DNA of 64,000 bases from Lacrimispora xylanolytica (GCF_026723765.1 NZ_CP113524.1:3581001-3645000); one strand, 5' to 3'; counted from the stretch's first letter, positions 18,387 to 37,044 are shown. Notes: generated from the letters alone by a model not told the origin. Numbers and translations are program-made.

Positions 18387-19346
18387 CTACACAATTCCTT
18401 TTCCTCTCACTTTATAGCTGGCCTTATTACAAATGAGAACAAGGATACAACCAACCAGTGAGGAAACAAGACCAACTGCTGTGGTATAGCCATAATCAGG
18501 AAGAGCTCCGGAATTAAATGTCTGCGTGTAAATATAAGTCTGAAGAACGTCTGCTTTCTGAATAACAGCATCGTTCTGTAATACGAATACGGATTCAAAT
18601 AAGTTCATAACCTTAGCAAGATTTAAAATAAGTACAGTTATAATGGTATTGTACAGAGCCGGCATGGTAATGAAGCGAAGCCTATTCCATCTACCTGCTC
18701 CATCCATGGATGCAGCTTCATAAAGTTCTGGATTGATTCCCGAGAGTGTCGCCATGAAAATAATGGTTCCCCAACCTGTATCTTTCCAGATATTGATACT
18801 ATAAAAGATAGAAGTCCACCAGTTTTTATCTCCCAGGAAGTAGATTCCTTCGGGTACAATTCCAAACTTAGTCAGTACGGAATTAACAAGACCTGCACTG
18901 GTCGGGGAAAGAATCAGGGAGAATACAGAAGCAGTTACTACCCATGACATAAAATGTGGTAGGTATACGATTGTCTGAGCAATCTTTTTAAATATGACGG
19001 AACGCAGCTCATTGAGCATAAGAGAAAGCACAACCGCCATGAATGTATTTAATAGAAGCTTGATGACACTTAAGCTAATGGTATTACCGAACGCACTCCA
19101 GAAACCTGGCATGTTGACCATCTTCTCAAAATGCTGCAGGCCTACAAACACCGGGTCCTTAATACCTTTATAGGAATAAAAGGCATACCGGATACCAAAC
19201 ATGGGAAGGTAATGAAAGACCACCGCAAATAATAACACTGGCAAAAACATCATGTAAAATCCCTTGTAGTAACGTAGTGAAACCAGCAGAGGCCGCTTAT
19301 TTTCGCCTGCAGCATTTGCTGCAGGCCCTTTCTTTAAATTATTCAT
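18387..19346 (-). CDS. Sugar ABC transporter permease (LplB type)
   Basis: A 319-residue polytopic permease whose EAA loop reads AASMDGAGRWNRLRFITMP. The first 35 residues are a polar, Lys-rich cytoplasmic tail typical of LplB homologues. It is 17 nt downstream of the binding-protein gene and 14 nt upstream of the partner permease. AAGGTAAACT stands before the ATG. Confidence 0.93.
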   Translation of the reverse strand: MNNLKKGPAANAAGENKRPLLVSLRYYKGFYMMFLPVLLFAVVFHYLPMFGIRYAFYSYKGIKDPVFVGLQHFEKMVNMPGFWSAFGNTISLSVIKLLLNTFMAVVLSLMLNELRSVIFKKIAQTIVYLPHFMSWVVTASVFSLILSPTSAGLVNSVLTKFGIVPEGIYFLGDKNWWTSIFYSINIWKDTGWGTIIFMATLSGINPELYEAASMDGAGRWNRLRFITMPALYNTIITVLILNLAKVMNLFESVFVLQNDAVIQKADVLQTYIYTQTFNSGALPDYGYTTAVGLVSSLVGCILVLICNKASYKVRGKGIV

Positions 19347-19363
19347 AGTTTACCTTCCTAAAC

Positions 19364-20941
19364 CTATTTTGCAGATGCCTTTTCATTTAAAGAATCTACA
19401 ATCAATTTTGACCATTTTGCTCCGCCTTCGCTCTCAAAGCGCTTGTAAGCCTCTTCTATGGAAGTTCCCTGAACAACAACGTCTGCAATAATGGAATTCT
19501 TCAGTGTAGTTAAATCTCCGTTATAGGTTGCCATTGCATCGCTGGACGGAACAATGATATCCTGACGGCAGTTTTCATTGAAAATAAGCTGCGATTCTTT
19601 TGCACTTTCTGCAACAGTATCTTTTCCTGGATCGCCATCCCATTTTACGATGGAAAGCATTGGATCAATGTGCTGTTTTGTATACTGTGTACCTGGCTGC
19701 TCCAGACTTTCTCTCTGGTGGAATTCGCCTTCTTTGTATGGTTTATCAAGAATGGTTTCCGCTTTCTTAGACCAATGTACATCTTCCACTCCATAGCTCC
19801 AGAGTGTTTCCATCTCCCCACCATCTAACATGGATTCAATGAAATATTTGTAAACGCCTTCTGGATTCTCACAGGAAGATGTGATACTCCATACAGGAGC
19901 TGTTCTTTCTACATAAGAACCAAGTTCTTTAATTGGCTTTAATGGGATTAGCTCACCGTCTCTTCCATTGGCCTCTAAGTTGTTCTTTAAGTTTGTAGCC
20001 CATGTTCCTGCCCAGTAGGTAAATACACCAAACTTATCCTCGTAAAACTTATTACGGCAGTCCTTCGTTCCATTTGTTAACGTTTCTTTATCAATATAAC
20101 CGGCTGCATAAGCTTCTCTTAATCTTGTCAACGCGGATTTAAAGCTATCCTCTGTAAATCCATCAAACCATTTGCCATCTGCTCCTAGCTCAAAGGATGG
20201 GTAAGCATCCTGATAGAACTCAGGCAGGTAATTGGTGAATGGAGCTTCCTGTCCGATAAAGCCAGCTGCTGATACTCCATATGTATCTCCGTTTACACCA
20301 TTTCCATCTGGGTCGCCTTCAGTAAATGCCTTTAACATGTTGAGATACTCTTCATAAGTTTCAGGCGCTTCTAACCCTACGTTATCCAGCCATTTCTTCT
20401 TAACATAAGTGATACAACCATTACCTCTTGTTACAGGTAAACCATAAAGCTTACCGTCTATTTTCATATTATCAATTACTTCTTCACCAGTAACACGTCC
20501 GGAAGCCTTTAATTCTGAATTGTTCCAGGTGTCTGTCATATCCCAGAGTGCACCCTCCTGGGCATACCCTGTATAATAGGAAGAAGAAAGTAAAATTGCA
20601 TCAGGCCAGTTCTCTGGTCCGGAAGCAAATGTCTGCCCCATTACATCGAAATAAGCGTCGTGGTCTGGCTGAATAATCTCTAAATCGATTCCGGTAAGTT
20701 CCTCCCACCGTTTTTCAAACGCATCTCTGTTGTTTGCTTTTGTGGTTACGGTGCCGTTTACCATAATAGTAATCTTCTCCGGCTTTTTCACTTCACTTTT
20801 TGCTGTTGTCTCTCCAGTAGCGGCACCGGATTCAGCATTTGACTCTGCAGTTGTCTTAGAACTTGAGGAACAGCCGCTGAGTGCTACTGATGCAGCCATC
20901 GTTACAGCCATACCAGCCGCAAACATTTTTTTAACTCTCAT
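19364..20941 (-). CDS. Extracellular solute-binding lipoprotein, second importer
   Basis: A 525-residue family-1 solute-binding protein with lipobox ALSGC (Cys24) and a Ser/Thr/Glu-rich linker. It is the ligand-binding part of the second oligosaccharide importer. Its operon partners (two GH43 enzymes and a CE12 esterase) make acetylated arabinoxylan or pectin-side-chain oligosaccharides the likely cargo. GGGAGG precedes the ATG. First gene of the operon, divergent from the AraC-type regulator. Confidence 0.93.
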   Translation of the reverse strand: MRVKKMFAAGMAVTMAASVALSGCSSSSKTTAESNAESGAATGETTAKSEVKKPEKITIMVNGTVTTKANNRDAFEKRWEELTGIDLEIIQPDHDAYFDVMGQTFASGPENWPDAILLSSSYYTGYAQEGALWDMTDTWNNSELKASGRVTGEEVIDNMKIDGKLYGLPVTRGNGCITYVKKKWLDNVGLEAPETYEEYLNMLKAFTEGDPDGNGVNGDTYGVSAAGFIGQEAPFTNYLPEFYQDAYPSFELGADGKWFDGFTEDSFKSALTRLREAYAAGYIDKETLTNGTKDCRNKFYEDKFGVFTYWAGTWATNLKNNLEANGRDGELIPLKPIKELGSYVERTAPVWSITSSCENPEGVYKYFIESMLDGGEMETLWSYGVEDVHWSKKAETILDKPYKEGEFHQRESLEQPGTQYTKQHIDPMLSIVKWDGDPGKDTVAESAKESQLIFNENCRQDIIVPSSDAMATYNGDLTTLKNSIIADVVVQGTSIEEAYKRFESEGGAKWSKLIVDSLNEKASAK

Positions 20942-20992
20942 TTAGAACCTCCCAATATTTAGTATTTTGTTGCACGTCTCTGACGCAGAGCC

Positions 20993-21021
20993 ATCATATC
21001 ATTTGTAAGGTCCTGTGACAA
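20993..21021 (-). promoter_or_regulatory. Promoter of the second xylan operon
   Basis: Minus-strand -35 TTGTCA (21016-21021), 17-nt spacer, -10 TATGAT (20993-20998). Just downstream, around 20977-20990, the leader contains the small inverted repeat CTCTGcgtCAGAG. No obvious copy of the ACAATGACRTAT motif of the first operon is present, so the two operons may answer to different regulators. Confidence 0.65.
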
Positions 21022-21182
21022 CGCACACTTTTTAATATCGTTGTTCATTTTTCTCTTATATGGATTTTATCCATTTATTTTGTTATGCACTTTTTATATT
21101 GTTTTTTTCATCTACAACCCGCTTTTATTAAAAATACACGAAAAATGGGCATTTTCTATGGGTACATTATTTACTATCAGTG

Positions 21183-21240
21183 TACAGTTTTTAAACTGTT
21201 GCGCCATTTGATTGATTTTAAATCAGTTTCATAATATAAT
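21183..21240 (+). promoter_or_regulatory. Promoter of the AraC-type regulator with nearby inverted repeat
   Basis: -35 TTGATT (21212-21217), 17-nt spacer, -10 TATAAT (21235-21240). The inverted repeat ACAGTTT-tt-AAACTGT (21183-21198) lies just upstream and is a candidate operator. The rest of the 328-nt divergent region is AT-rich and shows no gene. Confidence 0.6.
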
Positions 21241-21269
21241 TTGCTTATATGAATTAAGGAATGGTGCTT

Positions 21270-23546
21270 ATGAAAAATCATAACAAACACAACCAGGATA
21301 TCCCACTAAAAAACCAGCTGATACTTTCCTATACCATCATTCTGGCAATCATCCTCATCATTGGAGTCATGCTATATTACATATCCTATGGACAGGTAAA
21401 GAATGGAATCAATCAGCAAAACCGCCTCTCACTGTCAGCATCTGTTACTCAGCTTGACAGTACCATGGAATTGATGAACGTAGCGGTGAAACAGGTCTCC
21501 ACCAACCGGTCATTTAACAATTTATCTCATCTGTCCGGGGATGAGGACAATGATTTTTATTATCTGGGCTATCAGACCCAGCTCAGCTTAAAATCGGTTA
21601 CTCCAGTGGAGGTGCTGCTACCTATCAGCAACTCTTTTATTTTCATGGAAAAATCCGGCTATATAGTCTCATCCACCACATTTTCTGACTTTGATTTTTT
21701 TATTGCTAACAATGCAAAATACCGTCTTGAGCCGGAATCATTTTCCAAAGCCCTGTTAAGCGATAAATATTGGAACCGCTTCACTCCCATGACGGATTTT
21801 GAAGGGAATTCCAAGAACTTTCTCTATGTTTATCCTTTACTCAATCCGGTTCGTTCCGAGACAAAGCCTACTAATGTATTGTGTTATTTATTTGACTATG
21901 ATCTTGTTACAGAGTTTTTCTCCGGTATCAATTTATATGGAGACGGCTATCTGACGGCATACGATAAAAATGGATCCCAGATGTTCCTATTATCTGACGG
22001 TGCAACCGCTGCCAGCTATGATACACTGAAAGAGCTGGATTATGAGAAACAGATCTCCCATCTGATTTCTAAGGAAAGCCTCCAGGAAATGCTAGTGACT
22101 TCTGTTTCTTCTAATTATAATAACTGGACCTACTATCTGGTGCAGCCGGAGAATAAGGCGTATTATTCCATAACGCCTTATCAGCGCTTTTTTACTGCCA
22201 TTACCATCGCTTCCTTTATCATTGGCGGTATCCTGTCCGTTATTTTTTCCTCTTTTGGAAGCCGGCATCTGACCCAGATGTACAATGAACTGGTATTAAA
22301 AGAATCCGTGGCCTCCTCTCTAAACCTTATCGTAGAAAAACAGAAGCCAATGGTCATTGAATCCTACATGAGGCGCATTATGGAAGGAAGCATTACCACC
22401 AATGAGGAGAAGGAATACATTATCAATGAGCTTCACTTAGAACAGCCAGAAGTGAAATACCATGTGCTTTATACTGAGGTATCTCCTTCTGAATCGGGAA
22501 GCATTCACTCCAGTGATATGGAACTCCTGATCCAGAATTATGACACCCTTGTGCGGGAGGCCCTTTGCCGCTACTATCCGGATACAGGATATATTTACAA
22601 GCCCTCGGACCGTGTGTTTGCCATATTGATTTCTTCAGACAAATCCGTTCCCTATGAAACCATTGCAGGAAAGAATAAAGAAACCTTTATAGAGCTTCAC
22701 AATGAGCTGCTGGAGAAATACGGCATCTGGATTCAGGGAGGCTTTGGAGACAGAAACAGTATGATTTCCTATACCTGGAAGTCATATCAGCAGGCAAAGG
22801 AAACAAAATCCATCACCACCAAGGAGCAATATGTCCTAAGCTGTGACATCAACCAATCCAATGATGTTTATTACTATCCGGAAAGTCTTTCCGTCCAGCT
22901 CAGTGGATTTATCTCCAGCGGCAACAAGGATCAGGTTCAGGAGTTGTTTAAGCTCATACGAAATGAAAACACAAAAAAGAAAAACTTATCCTATACCCAG
23001 AAGGGATGGCTGGTATCAGATGTGCGGGCAACGGTATTTAAAAAACGGCACAACCTTCTTACGGCAGGGATGCCCCAGGAAAAGTTACAGCTATTGGATA
23101 TCATTGACAAGCAATTTGAAGGGGAAATGAGCTTAAGCATGTTAGAGACCATTGCCCTGGAGCTTTGCGATGTGTGTCGTTCCGAGGGCAACGAGCTGAT
23201 TTTAAGTATTCAGGAATACATCAACAGCAATTACCATGACCCGGATCTATGCCTGACAAAGATTTCTGATGAATTTGGAATTTCAGAAAATTATTTCAGC
23301 TATCTCTTTAAAAAAGAGGTATCGGAGAATTTCTCCATTTATTTAGAGCGGCTTCGAATGGCTAAAGCAAAGGAGATCATCACAGAATCCGATGCCGGCC
23401 TGTCTACCTTATATCAATACATAGGTTATAACAATGCGGCCTCCTTCCGCCGTGCATTTAAGAAAAATTTTGGTGTATCACCAAAGGAAATGAGGGATAA
23501 CGTCAATGCAAAACAACATGGAAACCACCCTGAAAAAAATGTCTGA
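21270..23546 (+). CDS. Membrane-anchored AraC-family regulator (YesN/sensor type)
   Basis: About 758 residues. A helix at roughly 16-38 and another near 314-338 bracket an extracellular sensor domain of about 270 residues. The cytoplasmic C-terminus carries two AraC helix-turn-helix units (ICL-type start QEYINSNYHDPDLC, then EFGISENYFSYLFKK and GYNNAASFRRAFKKNFGVSPKEMR). The start at 21270 is preferred because AAGGA is 10 nt upstream; the ATG at 21261 is too close. It likely senses an extracellular sugar or binding protein and activates the divergent operon. The sensor ligand is unknown. Confidence 0.9.
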   Translation: MKNHNKHNQDIPLKNQLILSYTIILAIILIIGVMLYYISYGQVKNGINQQNRLSLSASVTQLDSTMELMNVAVKQVSTNRSFNNLSHLSGDEDNDFYYLGYQTQLSLKSVTPVEVLLPISNSFIFMEKSGYIVSSTTFSDFDFFIANNAKYRLEPESFSKALLSDKYWNRFTPMTDFEGNSKNFLYVYPLLNPVRSETKPTNVLCYLFDYDLVTEFFSGINLYGDGYLTAYDKNGSQMFLLSDGATAASYDTLKELDYEKQISHLISKESLQEMLVTSVSSNYNNWTYYLVQPENKAYYSITPYQRFFTAITIASFIIGGILSVIFSSFGSRHLTQMYNELVLKESVASSLNLIVEKQKPMVIESYMRRIMEGSITTNEEKEYIINELHLEQPEVKYHVLYTEVSPSESGSIHSSDMELLIQNYDTLVREALCRYYPDTGYIYKPSDRVFAILISSDKSVPYETIAGKNKETFIELHNELLEKYGIWIQGGFGDRNSMISYTWKSYQQAKETKSITTKEQYVLSCDINQSNDVYYYPESLSVQLSGFISSGNKDQVQELFKLIRNENTKKKNLSYTQKGWLVSDVRATVFKKRHNLLTAGMPQEKLQLLDIIDKQFEGEMSLSMLETIALELCDVCRSEGNELILSIQEYINSNYHDPDLCLTKISDEFGISENYFSYLFKKEVSENFSIYLERLRMAKAKEIITESDAGLSTLYQYIGYNNAASFRRAFKKNFGVSPKEMRDNVNAKQHGNHPEKNV

Positions 23547-24870
23547 AGAGATATGGAACAGCCTCTTAAAAAGCGAGCTTCCCATTCACAGCTTTCTCAT
23601 GGACTGGAATGGACAGCTGATAAAGGAAGCCTATCAGGCTCCCTATGAAAAAGAAGATTACCACCGCATGTTCTCCATTACCAAAAGTCTTACTTCCATA
23701 GCCATTGGATTTCTCCTTGATGATGGAAAGATCACTCTGGAGGACAAAATCACCGATTATTTTCCGGAATACTGCTTATCAGGAAACACTCATCCCTGGT
23801 TGCAGAACATGACCATACGCCATATGCTTACCATGGAAACCTGCCATTCTTCTACTACATATAAAAGAAGCAGGGAGAATCACTGGGTAGAAAGCTTTTT
23901 TATTACCCCTCCCTCCCACCGCAGCGGCCAGATTTTCCTATACGATACTTCAGCCAGCCACACTCTGGCGGCTCTTGTTACGAAGCTGACGGGTTATAGC
24001 CTCTTAGAATATTTAAGAGAAAAGTGTCTGGATAAAATCGGCTTTTCCAAAGAAGCTTATATCATAAAGGACCCTTTTGGCTGTGATATGGGTGGCTCTG
24101 GCCTTATGGCCCTACCTTTGGATCTTATAAAGCTTGGCCGGTATTGTATGGATACCATTCATAAGGGGGAGGGGACTTTTGCCGATTACTTAAGGGAAGC
24201 GGTTTCCCTTCAGGTCCCTACCCTTCACTTTGGACAGACCTTGGAAGAACAGCTGGGATATGGCTATCAGTTTTGGCGCATCCGCAATGGCTTTGCTATG
24301 TATGGACTGGGAGGACAGTATGTCCTTTTCTACCCGGAACAGAATCTGGTGTTTGCTGTAACGGCTGATACGCAAAACATCAAAGGCGGAAACCAGACTA
24401 TACTGAATGTGATTGGGAATAATGTTAGAAACCTGGAACCAATAAAGACAGATATGGGAACTCTTACAAATAAGCCAGAACAGGAATCAAGATATCTGCC
24501 GCCTAAGGAGTGGAACAGCTCCTACCGACTTTTGGAAAATGAGAAGGAATTTGAGACATTGACTCTTTCTTTTAACCAGTCCGAAGGCCTGCTCATTCTA
24601 TCCAGCGCTATAAACAGCTTTTCTATCCCATTTTCTTTTACAGAGCTTAAAGTAAGTACTTTGCAAGGATATGATGAAAGGATTGCTGTCAAAGCGGCCT
24701 GGGCTGACAGTCATACTTTGTACCTGCCTATACAGATTGTAGGGGAAAGTGTTGGCTCGATTCACATGATGCTTCGTCTCTCAGAAGAAAATATCACTGT
24801 CTTTATGAGAAAAGCAGAGGAATCTCTTTTTACTGAATTTCAGGGATTTTTAGAGGGAACAATTATTTAA
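23506..24870 (+). CDS. Class-C beta-lactamase-like serine hydrolase
   Basis: A 454-residue protein of the beta-lactamase/transpeptidase-like fold. The SxxK motif is SITK (MFSITKSL), a YxS-like motif is in YDTSASHTL, and GLGGQYVLFYPE matches the third conserved strand. There is no signal peptide, so a cytoplasmic esterase or amidase role is more likely than antibiotic resistance. It starts 41 nt inside the AraC gene with GAGGG upstream, so translation is probably coupled to the regulator. The C-terminal 130 residues form an extra domain I cannot name. The substrate may be an acylated sugar. Confidence 0.85.
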   Translation: MQNNMETTLKKMSEEIWNSLLKSELPIHSFLMDWNGQLIKEAYQAPYEKEDYHRMFSITKSLTSIAIGFLLDDGKITLEDKITDYFPEYCLSGNTHPWLQNMTIRHMLTMETCHSSTTYKRSRENHWVESFFITPPSHRSGQIFLYDTSASHTLAALVTKLTGYSLLEYLREKCLDKIGFSKEAYIIKDPFGCDMGGSGLMALPLDLIKLGRYCMDTIHKGEGTFADYLREAVSLQVPTLHFGQTLEEQLGYGYQFWRIRNGFAMYGLGGQYVLFYPEQNLVFAVTADTQNIKGGNQTILNVIGNNVRNLEPIKTDMGTLTNKPEQESRYLPPKEWNSSYRLLENEKEFETLTLSFNQSEGLLILSSAINSFSIPFSFTELKVSTLQGYDERIAVKAAWADSHTLYLPIQIVGESVGSIHMMLRLSEENITVFMRKAEESLFTEFQGFLEGTII

Positions 24871-24970
24871 GTTTCGTTGACTTGAAATAGAATTACTTTA
24901 ATGCAGCATTCTAAGATATTATGTCTCAATTATAGTTTTTAAGGGCTACTATTAAGAAGGAAGAAGGGCC

Positions 24971-25558
24971 ATGTCAAACAACGTAAAGCAGAGAAGAATC
25001 ATTTTAGATTTAGCAATTACTTTAGATGGCTTTATAGAAGGAAAAAATGGTGAAGTTGATTGGTGCGTTATGGATCCTGATATGGGATTCACTCAATTTC
25101 TGAATGAAATTGACACCATTTTATATGGTAGAAAAAGTTACGACTTATGGGGACAATACATTCCCAAAGAGGAAGACTCTGAGGAAGAAAAAGAAATTTG
25201 GAAATTGGTTCATAGTAAAGAGAAATATGTTTTTTCCAGAACTCAGACAAATACTGACAATCAAGCAATATTTATCAATGAAAATATTCTTGAAGAAGTA
25301 AACAAATTGAAGAATCAGCCTGGTAAAGACATTTGGCTGTATGGAGGATCAAGTCTCATTACAACTTTTATAAATTCAGGACTTGTGGATGAATTTAGGT
25401 TATCTGTTCACCCCATAGTTTTGGGAGAAGGAAAACCGTTGTTTGTTGATATAAAACAGAGAATGAATTTAAACATGGTTAATATCAGAAAATTTTCCTC
25501 TGGTGTTGTACAACTAATCTATCATTGGAATGGGAATGAATTCTTAACAGAACCATAA
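24971..25558 (+). CDS. DHFR-family (RibD C-terminal domain) reductase
   Basis: A 195-residue protein of the RibD C-terminal/dihydrofolate-reductase-like family (YwjB/YyaP type). It opens with RIILDLAITLDGFIEG, contains LYGRKSYDLWG and DIWLYGGSSLITTFI, the nucleotide-binding turn, and ends with VHPIVLGEGKPLF. Such proteins are NADPH-dependent reductases of unknown physiological substrate. GAAGGAAGAAGGG is the SD. The gene stands alone. Its last bases and terminator have a degraded second copy near 31284-31365. Confidence 0.9.
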   Translation: MSNNVKQRRIILDLAITLDGFIEGKNGEVDWCVMDPDMGFTQFLNEIDTILYGRKSYDLWGQYIPKEEDSEEEKEIWKLVHSKEKYVFSRTQTNTDNQAIFINENILEEVNKLKNQPGKDIWLYGGSSLITTFINSGLVDEFRLSVHPIVLGEGKPLFVDIKQRMNLNMVNIRKFSSGVVQLIYHWNGNEFLTEP

Positions 25559-25562
25559 ATAA

Positions 25563-25606
25563 AAGGAAGCCATTGGATCGATGTCCGATGGCTTCCCTCT
25601 TTTCTA
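25563..25606. terminator. Bidirectional terminator between DHFR-like and membrane-protein genes
   Basis: GGAAGCCATTGGA (25566-25578) pairs with TCCGATGGCTTCC (25585-25597), one wobble, with A- and T-rich flanks on either side. A degenerate copy lies at about 31316-31365. Confidence 0.85.
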
Positions 25607-25627
25607 TCCATAATCCGGGAAATGGTC

Positions 25628-26032
25628 TTATTCCACCCCGCCTGCATTTGCCATGTTTCTTGTATGCAGTACGCCCCCTTCAATAATAAAAAGCCCGCTT
25701 TTACTTCTCATAACGGAGTAATACTCTTCTTCCCCATGGGACAGGCCGTAGACGATTTGAACGGTCCTCCAATTGCTCCTGTAAATATTCCCTACTTTTG
25801 TAATCTCCGGTATTTCCTTCGTTCGGCTTACCTCCACCATATTTTTATTACCCACCATGTTTACATAATTGTACCTTGTAATTGTGATGGATAACATAAG
25901 CCCCATGGCCAGAAATCCAAATAATCCCGTTAGCATAATCCATTCTTTCCCAATAAAAAATAGGACGAATAATAGAATCATAATGATAATATATATGATT
26001 CCAAAAGCTGTAATTCCCACTATATTTGTCAT
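25628..26032 (-). CDS. Small membrane protein of unknown function
   Basis: About 134 residues. Two hydrophobic helices (about 4-28 and 32-52) are followed by a soluble tail of about 80 residues with a WRTVQIVYGLSHGEEEYY segment that may form a beta-rich PH-like domain. I do not recognise the family. The ATG at 26030-26032 is placed behind GGTGGGAGAT; a GTG three codons earlier (26041) is the alternative. It converges with the DHFR-like gene on a shared terminator. Confidence 0.7.
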   Translation of the reverse strand: MTNIVGITAFGIIYIIIMILLFVLFFIGKEWIMLTGLFGFLAMGLMLSITITRYNYVNMVGNKNMVEVSRTKEIPEITKVGNIYRSNWRTVQIVYGLSHGEEEYYSVMRSKSGLFIIEGGVLHTRNMANAGGVE

Positions 26033-26352
26033 ATCTCCCACCCCTATATTCCATCTGTCTCTTTTGTGTTGTCAAACGAAATGAATATACTTTATTACTT
26101 AACCCTACACCTCTTTTCTCCTGCTAAAATCATACCATAATATTAATAAAATTAACATATAAATCCTTGGTTTTTTCCTAAATTTTTACAGTTTTTGAGT
26201 TGTTTTTTTACCGAAAAATTTGATCTGAGCAAACAGATTCTGTCTCTCAGTTACTACATCATGGATTCTTATTTTGACTTATGTTACTATTATGAAAATA
26301 CGTTATAATAAGAATATGTTGAAAACCACCTGTTGAGAAAGGATTGATTGTT
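26033..26352. other. AT-rich intergenic region
   Basis: No gene is seen. It should hold divergent promoters for the small membrane protein and the alpha/beta hydrolase. A TATAAT at 26304-26309 is a possible -10 box for the hydrolase, but I find no convincing -35 box at the right distance. Confidence 0.4.
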
Positions 26353-27054
26353 ATGAAAAAAAAGCTGAAAGCAATTCTCCTAATTCTGTCCGCCATAATG
26401 ATAACGCTTATCATTATGTTTTATCTATATGTATCGGATTATTATAGAGCTGACACTGTCGCTGTGGAGGCTTTAAATCAGGATTTGATAAATAATAAAG
26501 CGTTTATTAAAAATGATCTCATTATAATACCTTCCAGAACTGAGTCTGATTCCGCACTCATTTTTTACCCCGGAGGAAAAGTGGAGGCGTCAGCATACTA
26601 TCCCCTTCTCTCCCGGTTTGCAGATAATGGTATTACTTGCGTCTTAGTTAAAATGCCATTTCATCTCGCTTTCTTTGATTACTCTGCCGCGGACAGAGTC
26701 TATGATACCCTGCCAGACATTAAAAACTGGTATATCGGCGGCCATTCCCTTGGTGGAGCCATGGCAAGCAAATACATGTCTGAGCATCCAGGGAAATTAA
26801 AGGGACTTATTCTGCTTGGAGCTTATGTTTATGGGGATGTTCCATCATCTAAGGCATTGACCATCTATGGAACGAAAGACGGTGTCTTAAGCAAGGAGAA
26901 AATCAAAGAATCTGACCTCCAGCTTCCTTTGACGGGAGGAAATCATGCCAACTTTGGCAATTACGGAAATCAAAAAGGGGATGAGGACGCGGATATCAGC
27001 AGAGAATTACAACAGGAGAAAACGGTAAAGGCTGTGGAGGAGTTTATCGAGTAG
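26353..27054 (+). CDS. Membrane-anchored alpha/beta hydrolase
   Basis: A 233-residue hydrolase with an N-terminal membrane helix (about residues 5-25), so it probably faces the outside. The nucleophile elbow is GGHSLGGAMASKYM, an acid residue is likely in YGTKDGVL, and the catalytic His in GGNHANFGNYG. The start is the ATG 26353-26355 with AAAGGA upstream; a TTG nine nt before is unlikely. A decayed copy of this gene lies at 31430-31670, so the gene was once duplicated together with its neighbours. The substrate is unknown. Confidence 0.87.
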   Translation: MKKKLKAILLILSAIMITLIIMFYLYVSDYYRADTVAVEALNQDLINNKAFIKNDLIIIPSRTESDSALIFYPGGKVEASAYYPLLSRFADNGITCVLVKMPFHLAFFDYSAADRVYDTLPDIKNWYIGGHSLGGAMASKYMSEHPGKLKGLILLGAYVYGDVPSSKALTIYGTKDGVLSKEKIKESDLQLPLTGGNHANFGNYGNQKGDEDADISRELQQEKTVKAVEEFIE

Positions 27055-27134
27055 ATGATTAATAAAACTTTCTTTACTGGTAATTGATTATGATTTTATT
27101 ATCAGCACATACGGCACGTTCACTAACTAATTAA

Positions 27135-27180
27135 CCGCCAGCCCCAATCTTGGTAATGTCGATTGGGGCAAGGCGGTTTT
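27135..27180. terminator. Strong bidirectional terminator between hydrolase and collagen-like gene 1
   Basis: CCGCC and CCCCAATC (27135-27149) pair with GATTGGGG and GGCGG (27161-27176). TTTTATTG follows on the plus strand, so it ends the hydrolase transcript; it probably also ends the converging collagen-like transcript. Confidence 0.88.
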
Positions 27181-27264
27181 ATTGTTTGTATATTACAAAT
27201 TCCGTTTATAAAAATACATGCTTAGCATATAGTTTTTTAGTTTGAAAGGTTCATCTTTGGCTGC

Positions 27265-31283
<4,019 letters not shown>

Positions 31284-31670
31284 TAAGAATGAAGAATAAT
31301 TCTTAACGCAACCCGAAATAAGAAGGATAACATAGAATTGATTTCCGATGACCTCCTTCTTTCTTCTCTCTTACCTTCTGCCCTCAAGAAATAAAAGTGC
31401 ATAGGAATTAGTATATTTGTTGACATCTACACTTAGTGAGGCCATGTCTAGCAAATATATGTCTAATCAACCAGGAAAATTAAAAGGTACTTCTTCTTAG
31501 GACTTATCTTTATGAGGAGGTACGTGTATCGAACAAAAAATCCCGACATCCAGTTCCTTATAATTAAGGGGATTTATCTCTTCTTTGGAAGTTATGCTAA
31601 TCAAAACGGCGATGAGAACTCAGATATCAGAAGAGTGAAACAGTATGAAAAACAGCAACGACTATGAAAG
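31284..31670 (+). pseudogene. Decayed copy of DHFR-gene 3' end, terminator and alpha/beta hydrolase
   Basis: Near 31284-31365 the bases AATTCTTAAC, CGAAATAAGAAGGA and TTCCGATGACCTCC follow the order of the DHFR-like gene end and its terminator at 25535-25606. From 31430 the reading GGCCATGTCTAGCAAATATA translates to AMSSKYMSNQPGKLKG, matching AMASKYMSEHPGKLKG of the hydrolase at 26353-27054. It is then broken by stops and a frameshift, and resumes as FGSYANQNGDENSDIRR against FGNYGNQKGDEDADISR. Nucleophile and N-terminal parts are deleted, so it is a non-functional remnant. Confidence 0.85.
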
Positions 31671-31734
31671 TGTTTGTTCTATAATTAAAAATTAAATACT
31701 ACTTCGTAAAAAAACAGAAATTTAGCAAAAAAAA

Positions 31735-31777
31735 GATTTACCCCAAAGACAGCCTCGAAATCTCAAGGCTGCCTTTG
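31735..31777 (-). terminator. Terminator of collagen-like gene 2
   Basis: CAAAGACAGCCT (31744-31755) pairs with AGGCTGCCTTTG (31766-31777) apart from one mismatch. On the minus strand a long T tract (complement of 31726-31734) lies a few bases beyond the stem. It begins 9 nt after the stop codon. Confidence 0.8.
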
Positions 31778-31785
31778 ATTAAAGT

Positions 31786-36732
<4,947 letters not shown>

Positions 36733-36739
36733 CTATTTA

Positions 36740-36807
36740 TCTATAAAAAATATGTGAGCATAGAAAAGCTCACTATAATAACATAATATGATGTTTATGA
36801 TACTTGT
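36740..36807 (-). promoter_or_regulatory. Sporulation-type promoter and leader hairpin of collagen-like gene 2
   Basis: Minus strand CATATTATG (36782-36790), with ACAAGT (36802-36807) at the same distance as in gene 1. The leader stem GTGAGC/GCTCAC (36754-36773) is followed by a T run. The changed base in the stem keeps it paired in both genes. Confidence 0.5.
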
Positions 36808-36830
36808 TACGTTAGAAGCCCACATGCCTT

Positions 36831-37044
36831 TGCACTCCAAAACGAATGAAATAATTACAAAATCCTATGTATTAATTTTTTAAGATCATGGTCTTAGCAC
36901 TCATTTAACTTTTACTAAATTTCAAATAATAATATTCATACAGATAAGCTATCAAACATTCTCTATCTTTCCTATTTCATTAGTTGCCTTAAAATACAAA
37001 AACCTTTTTTTGTTCTATATCACCATTGAATCAAAACCCGCAAT
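36831..37044. other. Intergenic stretch, nothing recognised
   Basis: AT-rich, no open frame of note and no repeat that I can identify. Confidence 0.4.

Noticed and set aside
23506-24870. Antibiotic-resistance beta-lactamase
   Set aside because: No signal peptide, and linked to a sugar-type regulator; family membership alone does not support resistance.
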